Origin: Lasiodiplodia sp. COLG20
Lineage: Eukaryota; Ascomycota; Dothideomycetes; Botryosphaeriales; Botryosphaeriaceae
Reading direction: 5' to 3'
Assembly: GCA_009801085.1 (NCBI GenBank)
Contig: VNWV01000043.1
Span: 1-64,000 of the forward strand
Length of the DNA: 64,000 nucleotides
Below, piece after piece: positions 33,280 to 42,849 of this stretch. The position numbers and the translations under genes were made by a program. How positions within the stretch are numbered: the first letter of the stretch is position 1; every line of letters starts with the position of its first letter. Below the pieces are notes generated by a model. It worked only from the letters and a program-made list of their open reading frames with translations, was not told the origin of the DNA and ran no database searches.

Positions 33280-33780
33280 ATGCTGCTTAACGAAGCCTTC
33301 CTCGTTAGCCTGTTTGCTGCCTCCGCGGTCGGGCAGATCTCTGTTGGACCCAGCTCCTCGGGTCTGGTTACATCTTCTTCAACCAAGCATGCTAAGCACA
33401 GCGCGGTTCGCTCAATCACGCACTTTCCGAAGAATGCTACCGCGAAGGCCTCGACTCACGTGGCCACTGTCACCGAGACGGTTGCTCTGAGCCTTGTTCT
33501 CGATATTCTCGACATATCAGTCCGTATCGAATCTTCATCCCACAGGGAAAAGAGCTCGAAAGCGCGGCATTCCAGCCAGCATAAGTTATCATCAAAAACC
33601 TCGCATGGTTGCTCTGTCACAACGATACCGCAAGTCTGCTGTGGAGGCCCTGGTGTGACGACAATGGCGACAGTGGCTCCAACCGTCTCTCAGGGGTTTA
33701 ATCTTGGGATAACCTCTACGACGAGCTCTTCGAGTGGGCCAAACCCATCAATAATCTCCGCCACGTCTTCCTCGGGTTAA
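33280..33780 (+). CDS. Small secreted Ser/Thr-rich protein
   Basis: About 166 residues. The ATG at 33280 gives a convincing signal peptide, MLLNEAFLVSLFAASAVGQ, followed by a Ser/Thr-rich, probably O-glycosylated chain with a His/Lys-rich middle. A short Cys-containing patch lies near the end (HGCSVTTIPQVCCGGPG), as in some cell-surface or effector-like fungal proteins. There is no recognisable domain. The C-terminus is Ser-rich and lacks a hydrophobic GPI tail. Function is unknown. Confidence 0.6.
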   Translation: MLLNEAFLVSLFAASAVGQISVGPSSSGLVTSSSTKHAKHSAVRSITHFPKNATAKASTHVATVTETVALSLVLDILDISVRIESSSHREKSSKARHSSQHKLSSKTSHGCSVTTIPQVCCGGPGVTTMATVAPTVSQGFNLGITSTTSSSSGPNPSIISATSSSG

Positions 33781-33839
33781 ACAATATTATCATACCACAG
33801 GAAGTGGTGGGGAATTAACGCGACAAGAGACCTCGGCTC

Positions 33840-34320
33840 GATTTCTTAGTTTTAGTAGTCTTTCCTTTAGAAAATGCGATTTATAGAAACAATATAAAAA
33901 ATATAATTATCTAGTCTCTAGGTTTAATTATGCTTTCGATAAATAAAACTCTTCTTACTATTAGAATATAGTAATTATAACTAAATATTAAGCGTCTACT
34001 ATTGTAAAGTTACTTTAAAGTAGTAGAACGGCGAGAAATAAGAGTAATCGAAAGTCCGGTGGAGAGCCGAAAGTCTAAACACTAGGATAAAGTTAGTAGT
34101 AAAAGTAAAACGCTATAGAAGTATACTAACACGTCGGATCTATTTCTACGTATGATATTTACTAGGCTATCTTAGCTTCTTGTAGTAGATAACCTCGCCT
34201 GATCTCTCCACGTTAGAGTCGTAGAAGATCTCCCGTCAAATATATATGTACATGTTAAGATAAGGTTCGATCGGAAGCATCGGCTAGTAGATGCTAGTAG
34301 ATACGCTAATAAGACTAACT
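33840..34320. repeat. Short AT-rich, RIP-like relic
   Basis: TA-rich, CA/TG-poor sequence with no coding content, similar in character to the block at 1-4645 but less extreme. It probably represents a small mutated repeat copy. Confidence 0.55.
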
Positions 34321-34810
34321 CAACACCGTGCATCAATGGCCTTGGCGGACCTCCGGGGTAATTAGAGTGGAGTTTAAGTCTTTGCTGGTCCTCTACTTCC
34401 GCCTCCCGTATGAGCATCTTGGCGCACACTATCTGCACGTTTGTTACGAAGGTCTTACGAGCTACCAAGCTGCCAAAGGCGTTACGAAACACCAACAGTC
34501 GTTCCAATCTCCACCATCCTAAGCCAAATCCAGTCAAGCTTAAATCTACAGAGCATCCGTGGAGTGTTTTGAACACATGCTTCTGTGACGCTTTTGCGTT
34601 TCCTCCTTCTCCAGGATACCGGTCGAAAACCTTAGACTATGCCGGTTTGCCGGCCGGGCAAGATGTAGAGGCCCACAGCGGACTACTTCCACGGCGCCTG
34701 AGTTACAGACTAAGGCTTTGAGAGAGGTCAAAACGTCTCCTGACGTGAAGTAGTTCAGGCAGCGGCGCTGGCGCCATCCGGATAAATATGGAACATATCC
34801 CATCACCCTT

Positions 34811-34910
34811 CCTCATCCTCAAACCAGTCATTCGCTTTCTGACTTTCGTTAATTCCCCTTCCTCGTCCTCAAACCAGTCGTTCGCTTTCTGCCTTTCGTT
34901 AATTCCCCTT
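34811..34910. repeat. 50-bp tandem duplication upstream of the laccase
   Basis: Positions 34811-34860 and 34861-34910 are two adjacent 50-bp copies differing at only three positions. They end 57 bp before the laccase ATG at 34968, so they lie in the promoter or 5' leader. They could duplicate a regulatory site. Confidence 0.9.
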
Positions 34911-34967
34911 CTCTGCCTCTCGTTCCTGGTCGGATTTTTTTTTGGAGGTGTCTCAATTTGGTCAAAT

Positions 34968-37087
34968 ATGCGGCATCTTTTTCATCTGAGCATATGGCTG
35001 TTAGCACTGTGTAAAGAAGCTCATGCAGCATCCCTAATATCCGACTTCTTCGAAGACATATTTCAGCACCTGGCCCCGCGGAGGCTTAGTCCTGACTTCA
35101 GTACCGGGATCGGGAACTTGTTTCATGGCGGCAAGGAGCCGTCCAACCCGCTAGCTCAGGTTGGAGAGAGGATAAATGATCTAAATATGCCAGCACTAAA
35201 GTTTGGATGCCTCTTCTCAAAGGATGCCCGCAACTGCTGGCGTGATCACTTCAGCATCCTGACCGATTTCGACGCCCAGTTCCCCGACAATGGGAAGACG
35301 GTCACGGTAAGACAGCGCTCCGCTATAGCGCCGCATGCAAGAGCTGACAGTCGTCGTAGTATGATCTTGAGATCACGAATACCACAATGGCTCCCGATGG
35401 CGTGAAACGCCTTATCATGGCTGTCAACGGCCAATACCCTGGGCCGACTCTCATCGCAGGTAGGCTGTCGTTTTCTGGTGAGGATGCCATATGCTGAGTC
35501 GGTGCAGATTGGGGAGACACTATGGTCGTCAACGTCAAGAACAGCCTAGAGAACAACGGTACAAGCATACACTTCCACGGCCTGAGACATCTTAATTCGA
35601 ACGGAGCGGACGGGACCAACGGCATCACGGAGTGCCCCATCGCTCCCGGTCAAACGAAGACTTACACGTTCCGTTGCACGCAGCATGGTACCTCGTACGG
35701 CTACTGACCAATCTGCTGGAGAAGGGAGAGCTGACCTGGCGCAGGTGGTACCACTCGCACTACTCGGTCCAGTACGGCGACGGTGTTCTCGGAGGCATCA
35801 TCATCAACGGCCCCGCGGATGCTGGATATGACGAGGATCTTGGCGTGTTTTTGCTGAACGATTGGTATCACACGCCTTTATTTACACTTGCTGAGGCCGC
35901 GGCGCATTCCATGACAGGACCACCGAAAGCAGACAACGGGCTGATAAATGGAACCATGAAAAGCCCTGACGGTACGCTCGGCGAGTACAATAAAATCCAA
36001 GTTGAGAAGGGCCGAAGCTACAGGCTTCGTGTTGCCAATGTAGGCATCAACGACCATTACCACTTCTCGATTGATGGTCACAACCTGACCGTCATTTCGA
36101 GCGATTTCGTACCAGTCGTACCTTTTACAACGTCTTCAATCTCACTCGGTATCGGTAAGGCCCCCACATGCTGTGCTTACGACTCAGGTCTAATGATTCA
36201 AGGTCAACGATACGACGTCGTCATCAACGCGGACCAAGACACCGACGTGTACTGGATTCGCTCGGATCCGGATGACAGCTGCTCCAACAACGGAAATGGA
36301 GGAAACATCAAGGCCATTCTCGCCTACAACATGGCGCCTGGCAACGCCGAGCCTACAAGCACCCGGCATGGCGATATCCCGGATGCGTGTGAAGACATGG
36401 CCGTCACCCCAATCGTTGCCAACACTGTACCTTCCAATCGATTTGCCGACGCGGTACAAGGCCTGGAGATGAGCGTTAACGTTACTGAGCAGAACGGCCC
36501 ACTGATCCATTGGTATATCAACGGCTCTGCCATGGCGATCGACTGGAGTTACCCGACGATGCAGTACGTGCTGGACGGCAATACCTCCTGGCCCGAGAAG
36601 ATCAACCTGGTAGAGCTGGATGAGGCAGACCAGTGGTACTACTTCGTTCTGCAGACCGTCCAAGGGTCATCAGTCAATCTGCCTCACCCCATCCACCTCC
36701 ATGGACACGTACACGACGCTCGTCCCAGTTGAGGGAAAACCATCTGCTAACTCGTTGCAGGACTTCTACATCCTTGGGGCAGGCCCAGGTGTTTGGAACG
36801 GCAACATTGATGGGCTGCAATTCGACAACCCTCCTCGTCGAGATACAGCAATGCTGCCAGCAGGCGGTTATCTCATCTTGGCCTTCCCGGCCGACAATCC
36901 GGGTGCGTGGCTAATGCACTGTCACATCCCCTTCCACGTGGGACAGGGCTTTTCCCTTCAGTTTTTGGAGCGGGCCGATGAAATCGAGAGCACCGTGGAC
37001 GTTGACGCATACAACTCCGAATGCGCAGCGTGGAGGAGCTATTACGACGGTAGTCAGATCTATTCCCAGACGGATTCTGGACTGTAG
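34968..37087 (+). CDS. Ascomycete laccase (multicopper oxidase)
   Basis: Secreted blue-copper oxidase that couples oxidation of phenols to reduction of O2. The signal peptide is MRHLFHLSIWLLALCKEAHA, followed by a ~75-residue pro-like region before CLFSKDARNCWRDHFSILTD. Five GT-AG introns (for example one that rebuilds TQHGTSWYHSHYS at about 35693-35742) restore all four copper motifs: IHFHGLRHLNSNGADG, WYHSHYSVQYGDG, LPHPIHLHGHDFYILG and WLMHCHIPFHVGQGFSLQFL. The last supplies the type-1 Cys and the axial-position Leu after it. The chain ends in DSGL, the conserved C-terminal plug of ascomycete laccases that enters the trinuclear-centre channel. There is no inactivating change. Possible roles are lignin or phenol turnover, or melanin/pigment formation; none can be chosen from the sequence. 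Confidence 0.94.
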
Positions 37088-37291
37088 ATATGAAAAGTAA
37101 AGTCAGCTTACACTCTGGGTATACGGTAACGCTAACACCAAGAGACTTGTATATCTCGGTGGCGCCTGCAGGTGATGAACTTGAGATCAGACAGACACGA
37201 GAATGCACAAACAGGCGGGCGTAATAAAATCCAATTGGACCAGCGTAACCAACAATCTACAAATCAGCAGCCTCTGAGATGAAGAAGTCGC

Positions 37292-38794
37292 TCAGTCATT
37301 TTTGGTGGTTCCCTTGCCGCCAGACGCTTCGCTAACCAGTCTCGCTCTTGGCTTGGGCATGGCACGAAGACAAAGGCCACCGACCAAGAGGCCTACAGTG
37401 ACGAGATCCAAGATATGCACGGCCCACCAGATGTGCTGTACGCCGGCGCTACACATCATGGCATCTGATCGCCATTCACCAGTGCCCTCGTCAAACCACA
37501 CGCTCACTAGGCCGGCATACCCGCCGTACTCACCCATCATACTCCGGAGGGTCAATTCCCGAATACCAGGAAGATCGGCGTCTTGAGTTAGAGGAGAGGC
37601 CTGCTCCCACTGCACAGCGCTCCAGGAACTCCCTTGCCTTGGGCGGTGGTGGTAAACGTCGCAGCCCTCGTGGTCGTGGCCATTGACGATGAGGCCGTTG
37701 CGGCCGATTCCACGGGCCGGGGCGGCAGCATCGCCACTCATGCCAAATATACCCTGGAGAATGCCCTCGGAAGCCGAATCGCTCAGGTGATTCTGCTCCC
37801 TGACGCCACCGCCCTCATCATCGGCGAAGAAGTCGAAGAAAGGAGCATCAACACACACACCAGCCTCCTTGTGCAGGGGTATGTGGGTGAGGAGTAGGGT
37901 GAAAGTAGAGCGATCTTCGACGGGGCGAGAACGACCAATGGCGTCATTAATGAAGTCGTATGTCTGGCTCTGAAGTTGCTGGTCGATGGCGGGAGTGTCG
38001 AGGTTCATGCTGTTAAGGACGAGCAAGCGAAGCTCGGGAGGGGACTCGCCCGTGACGTTGGCGTGAGGGAGTCGGAATGTTGTTTCCCAGTTGACAGGGC
38101 CAAATTGGCGTTCGAAACGGCGGATGCGGTCCTCGGTTATGTCGCCAGCGTAGCCAATGTCATGGTTGCCGGCAATGTTGATGATACGGCGCTTCCAGGC
38201 AGCGTCGGCGCCCAGATCCTCGATGTGCGGAGTGGCCGTGACATTGTCGTCGACGCGATGGCCGTGGCGGAAGACCCTGGACCAAAAACGGTCGCTCCTG
38301 CGCTCAAACTCGTCGTCGGAAATCCACTGGCTGCCCAGCAAATCGCCCAAGACAGCAACGTGTGTGGGGCGCGACCACCAGTACAGCGTGCGGTAGATAT
38401 GGGCGAGGTAGTAGTCGTTGCCGACGAGGTCGATGCGTTTGCGGTAGCCGTTCAGCAGGCGCGGCACGTCGTTGCGTAGCAGGGCGCCAGCGGCGGTGCG
38501 CACAGCTTCGACAAGGCCGTGCTCGTGGAGCCGCGGGCCGAATTCGAGGAGACTCGGGAAGACAGGAGCATCGGGATCGGGCAGCGAGCTGTCGCCCTCA
38601 ATCTGCGGGTCGCCGAGGGCCAGCAGGCGGAAAGGGGCTAGCTGATGGCTGGAGGATTTGGTGGTGTCGACATGGGGCGGGCGTGGAAAGTAGCAGTGGT
38701 GGAAGAGAGGATAAAGATACAAGTAGAGAGAGGCCACGAGGGCAAAGGGGAGGAGGCCGCGGCCAAGGCGGAGGGCGGCGTCATGAATTGACAT
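37292..38794 (-). CDS. Ted1/Cdc1-like calcineurin-type phosphoesterase
   Basis: Metallophosphoesterase related to yeast Ted1/Cdc1 and mammalian PGAP5, ER enzymes that remove ethanolamine phosphate from GPI-anchor mannose. It is a single exon. I prefer the ATG at 38794 (MSIHDAALRLGRGLLPFALV), which leads directly into a signal-anchor segment; an in-frame ATG at 38899 would add 35 residues of Arg/Pro-rich sequence. Metal-binding motifs are FRLLALGDPQIEG, VAVLGDLLGSQWISDDEF, IINIAGNHDIGY, LLLTHIPLHKEAG and GLIVNGHDHEGCD. A hydrophobic segment near the C-terminus (HIWWAVHILDLVTVGLLVGG) is followed by a basic tail ending GTTKND, consistent with an ER membrane protein whose catalytic domain is lumenal. 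Confidence 0.88.
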   Translation of the reverse strand: MSIHDAALRLGRGLLPFALVASLYLYLYPLFHHCYFPRPPHVDTTKSSSHQLAPFRLLALGDPQIEGDSSLPDPDAPVFPSLLEFGPRLHEHGLVEAVRTAAGALLRNDVPRLLNGYRKRIDLVGNDYYLAHIYRTLYWWSRPTHVAVLGDLLGSQWISDDEFERRSDRFWSRVFRHGHRVDDNVTATPHIEDLGADAAWKRRIINIAGNHDIGYAGDITEDRIRRFERQFGPVNWETTFRLPHANVTGESPPELRLLVLNSMNLDTPAIDQQLQSQTYDFINDAIGRSRPVEDRSTFTLLLTHIPLHKEAGVCVDAPFFDFFADDEGGGVREQNHLSDSASEGILQGIFGMSGDAAAPARGIGRNGLIVNGHDHEGCDVYHHRPRQGSSWSAVQWEQASPLTQDADLPGIRELTLRSMMGEYGGYAGLVSVWFDEGTGEWRSDAMMCSAGVQHIWWAVHILDLVTVGLLVGGLCLRAMPKPRARLVSEASGGKGTTKND

Positions 38795-38899
38795 GGAGAG
38801 ACATGGTGATTTGGGACGGCATGCGCAACAGAAGATGCGGCCGGCCAGCGTCGGCGGATTCGGTAGTGCTGCGCGACGCGTCGATTGCGCCCGCCGCAC

Positions 38900-39664
38900 G
38901 TCCGGTCACCCGCACCCGCCCGTCGCGCAGCCTTTCCACCTCTTCATTGACATCCTCTGGACGCGCCGCTGTACGTGAACCGGCCCGTCAGCTCCTTCCC
39001 GCGTGCAGCTCTGCCGGTTCCGTCCTTCCTCACGAGCGTGTACCCACCGATGCGCCGTAGACAATAAAGCTTCTTTATCGTCAACCAGCGCTCATCATTG
39101 ATGTCACGTCCATTGCCTTCCGAGGCAAATTTGAGTCGGAGCCAATCCAACCCGAGGGTAATCTGTGACTGTACTGCGATCCCCCTGACGGCATGGCAAC
39201 AGCCAAGATATTCCTTTCCTATTCGGAGCACCTCTGTGTTGCGTAATCGGAGCACGGCTTGGATGCCAAGAAAGGGATGAGGGAGCACGGCGTACGAAGA
39301 ATGAGCGTCGATGGAAGGGGCAACCCCACGACGAGTCTTGCTCGCAATAGCGCACGCAGCCGAGTATATGCTCCTGTAAGCACCTCGCCACTGCCAGCAT
39401 TGCGCAAGATGCCACCAGTCCTTATCGGATCGGACGGGGAAAGGGTCACGATCACCATGGGGATTCCCTAATAGGAAAATTGCGAGTCAGTTCCCTACAA
39501 TCGAGGCCGTTCTGCAGCCATTTGGGCCGAAGGTAGATCACTAAACCGCGCAATGTGAGCCCAGTTGTGCCGTATGCCACAGGGGCTGGGGAGAAGTATA
39601 TAGGCCAGAGTAGTCCCTGTGCTCTTGTTGCTTGACTCTACTATCCATCATTTCCGAACAAACC
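38900..39664. promoter_or_regulatory. Divergent promoter; TATA-like box before the SDR
   Basis: About 765 bp between the Ted1-like gene (minus) and the SDR (plus). TATATAGG at 39597-39604 lies about 65 bp before the SDR ATG and is a plausible TATA box. Nothing else is recognised. Confidence 0.4.
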
Positions 39665-40514
39665 ATGGCTGCTACTATCCTGGACGGTGTTGCTTTTATC
39701 ACGGGGGCTGGCTCTGGTATGACGGCCTTCTTTTAATCCGAATACAGGACTGACGAGCGCAGGAATTGGACAAGCCTCGGCCTTCTCACTTGCGAAGCAT
39801 GGTGTTAGGCAGTTCGCCTTGACCGATATCAATACATCTGCGCTCCAATCTACAGTCGACGAGTTGATCCGCCGTCATGGGACGTCGGTCGAAGCTCTTG
39901 CCATCGAGATGGACGTCTCTCAGGAAGAGGCCGTGGAAAGCGGCGTTGCCCAGGCGGTTGCCAAGTTCGGGCGTATCGACTTCGCCGTCAACAGCGCTGG
40001 TGTGACTGGCACCGTGGGAGGGAGTCCGGACGTGAGCCTGGAGGCCTGGAACAAGCATTTGTCAATCAACCTGACAGGAGTATGGCTGAGCCAGCGCGCC
40101 GAGATCCGGCAGATGTTGAAGCAGGAGCCGCGTGGCGAGCGGTACGGCCGCGGCAGCGTCGTCAACGTCTCTTCGGTCCATGGCTTCGCCTCTTCGCCTT
40201 CATACATTGCTGCAGGCGCATACACGTCGGCCAAGCATGCCGTCGTCGGTCTAACACGTACCGAGGCCACTCTGTACGCATCCAAGGGGATCAGGATCAA
40301 TGCCATCTGCCCGGGCTATATCGACACGCCGCTTTTGACGCCGGCAAAAGCGAAAGCCGGGCTGATGGAAAAGCTTGTCAACGAGAACACGGCAGTGAAA
40401 AGGCTGGGCACCGCAGAAGAAGTCGGAGACGCCATCATGTTCTTAGCGAGTCCGCTATCATCCTTCATGGTTGGCTCAGCGATGCTCGTCGACGGTGGCT
40501 ACACTGCACAGTGA
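39665..40514 (+). CDS. Short-chain dehydrogenase/reductase (classical SDR)
   Basis: NAD(P)-dependent oxidoreductase of 267 residues in two exons; the intron at 39717-39762 splits the cofactor loop. The spliced start MAATILDGVAFITGAGSGIG shows the TGxxxGIG motif. An acidic residue after strand 2 (FALTDINTSAL) suggests a preference for NAD(H). The remaining motifs are present: FAVNSAGVTGTVGG, Ser in VVNVSSVHGFAS, Tyr/Lys in AYTSAKHAVVGLT, INAICPGYIDTPLL and SAMLVDGGYTAQ. The length is standard for the family and the gene is intact. The substrate cannot be assigned. It stands apart from the 4.7-16.7 kb block and is not closely related to the SDR there. Confidence 0.92.
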
Positions 40515-41147
40515 TGCAGCGGGGAAAAGAATGCGGTCTGAATATAAAGTAGCCTGCAAAAATCCAACCCTCATAGGGCGTCGGACGTCCTCTCTCATCT
40601 CAATCCAAGAATGCTTGTGTTTGTCGGCTCACTTTTGAATATGCGACCGGGGGATCAGTTTCTTGACCGGCTGCATTTGATTGCCCGTCCTGTGTTGCAT
40701 TACTACGGAGGGGTGCTGCAGCCGATAGCTAGCGCGCAGAATAGCAGGGTTTTAGAACGCAGTGTAACTATACCACAGCTCTTTCTTAGGAAAAGGAACA
40801 TATGTGGATAGATGAAGCTATCGTCTGGACGTGTGTGTAGAATTTTTGACTCCACATTCTCGTCCAGACGATAGCTTCATCTACCCATGGCATGAGCAAA
40901 AACAAATCCACGCTAGCCATCGGCTGCGAGAGGGGACTGTAGAGGGACCTGACCTCGTAGACGAGATGCGTGTTCCACGGCGCTAGCCACTAGCGCTGCA
41001 GATCAGCCGCGCATCGCGCGCCAAATCTTGCTCAGCCCTACGGCTCGTCTCGCCCGCCGCCAAAAACACGTCTGCACCGACACCAGAAGCTCTTCATTGC
41101 CTCCCTTGCCCTCCGCCCCGGCCCGTCCCGTCGCCGCCGCCGCCACG
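40515..41147. other. Intergenic region containing a strong hairpin
   Basis: About 630 bp between the SDR and the exosome gene. It contains the inverted repeat at 40809-40883 (separate entry). No gene is seen. The last 100 bp are C-rich, consistent with a 5' leader. Confidence 0.5.
40809..40883. repeat. Perfect 23-bp inverted repeat, 29-bp loop
   Basis: The arm at 40809-40831 (core AGATGAAGCTATCGTCTGG) is exactly complementary to 40861-40883. Additional partial pairing (GTGG with CCAT-like sequence) extends outward. The arms are too long for a fungal transcription terminator and fit a miniature inverted-repeat relic or a structured 3' end. Confidence 0.85.
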
Positions 41148-41967
41148 ATGCCTCTCGACACGTCCTCATATTCGCTCGCCTTGCTGCGTCTTGACGGCCG
41201 CCGCTGGAACGAGCTGCGTCGCATCCATGCCCAGATCAGCACCCAGGCCGCTGCCGACGGATCGTCTTACCTGGAAATGGGCAATACCAAAGTCGTGTGT
41301 ACCGTGACCGGTCCGTCCGAAGGCCGTCGCCAAGGAGGCGTTGCTGCTGCTCAGCGCGAAGGCGAGGCCAAGATCGAGGTCGAGATTGGCTTTGCGGGCT
41401 TCAGCGGCATCGAGAGGAAGAGGAGGGGTCGTGGCGATAAGTAAGCCGTTTCGCTTCCTTCGAGGACCACCTCGCTGACAATCTCCTGGGCGCACGTCCG
41501 AAATGCAGCATACCCTTGTCCAAGCTTTCGCGTCGACCCTGCATACCCAGCGCTACCCTCACAGTACAATTTCCATATCGCTACATATCCTTTCACAGGA
41601 CGGCTCGCTGCTGGCCGCTTGCCTCAATGCCGCTACCCTTGCTCTTGTCGATGCTGGAATTCCCATGAGCGACTACCTTGTTTCCTGCACGGCTGGCTCC
41701 ACCGCCTCCTATGCCGCCAACGACGAGCAAGCCGACCCGTTGCTCGATCTGAACAACCTGGAAGAACAAGAGCTTCCGTTCCTGACGGTCGGCTGCTTGG
41801 GCCAGAGGGAGGAAGTGAGCGTGCTGGTAATGGAGACCAAAGTGCAGATGAGCAGACTCGAGGCCATGCTGGCTGTCGGTGTCGACGGCTGCAAACGCGT
41901 GCGGGACATCATGGATGGAGTGGTGCGGGCGCATGGAAGACGAATGCTGGAGGCCACTTCAAGCTGA
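41148..41967 (+). CDS. RRP41: Exosome core subunit Rrp41 (RNase PH family)
   Basis: Subunit of the nuclear and cytoplasmic RNA exosome ring, needed for 3'-5' RNA processing and decay. The start MPLDTSSYSLALLRLDGRRW at 41148 leads to ELRRIHAQ, SSYLEMGNTKVVCTVTGPSE and RKRRGRGDK. A GT intron begins at 41441 and has a clear branch point, GCTGACA (41474-41480). The frame and the conserved DKR continuation require exon 2 to start at 41490, giving GDKRTSEMQHTLVQAFASTL; the intron then ends in TGG rather than AG. The first AG downstream (41507-41508) would shift the frame. The remainder, STISISLHILSQDGSLLAA, VDAGIPMSDYLVSCTAGST and LLDLNNLEEQELPFLTV, is highly conserved. The model is 256 residues, the usual length. 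Confidence 0.9.
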
Positions 41968-42849
41968 GAACCACGCCACGGCACAGCAGGAGACTTTACT
42001 GGCTTGGAAGACAGAGAAGATTTTCCAAGCTTGCAACGCTGGAACCCCAAAAGACCTCTTCATCGGGCCTAGCACATTCTGTCGGCCGAATGGCTTTGTC
42101 AACAGAGGGTCTGGATCGACTGTGCATCGGCAAAGGAAAGGAAATGGCCACCGCGCCGGGTGCTGCTTCATGTGTAAGCGATAGCACGCTGAGACAAACC
42201 CAGAGGCTGATTTCGGCGAAAGACATGGCCAGCGCAGAAAGATCTGACGATATGAATACCAACGTGTGAATATTCCCCAAGTATTCATTCCAGTTCCACT
42301 CGCCTTCGGCAACCCTTTAGACTACATAAACATCTAGCTGTGAAGCACAAAATATGTTGCGGTGATGTACACTTTGTCGACTACTCAAGCGCGACTAAAG
42401 AGAAAAGAGAGGCATGAACAACAGAGTGAGGTACTAAGGCGCCCGCTAGATGCTCAGATATAAAATCTTTGTCGCGTCAGAAACTTTCATGGTATCATCA
42501 ACGTAGATGGTGGAGAGAGAGGCAGAAGAAAATGACAGCAAGGAGAAAGCCAAAACTTCGGGAAGTGAGGTGGAAGCAAGAACGCCAATCCCGATGCGGA
42601 CCAATGATCTGAGCACAGAGTGACCGCGTGAAGAGAAAACACACAGAAACCACAAACGCAAACCCCACTCTTTCTTGCCAGACGCCAGATCCGTGTGTAT
42701 ACATGGCCGTGTGATGATCGAAATAACGTATGCGCTGCCGCCAAGAATAACTCTACCAATTCTTTCCATATGTCCCCCTCTCCAGCTCCCATAGCAGGAG
42801 ATGGGGCCTTTCGTACCTCGATTCGTTTTCTTTTGATCGGAGTTACTCC
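41968..42849. other. Intergenic region between convergent genes
   Basis: About 880 bp between the stops of the exosome gene and the convergent F-box/LRR gene, mostly expected 3' untranslated sequence. Short frames have no domains. Confidence 0.5.

Noticed and set aside
41450..41502. Possible 44-bp inversion in RRP41, because the reverse strand of this segment reads like AQEIVSEV
   Set aside because: Reading the plus strand directly gives GDKRTSEMQHT with correct length and the conserved DKR, needing only a non-AG acceptor. An inversion is unnecessary.
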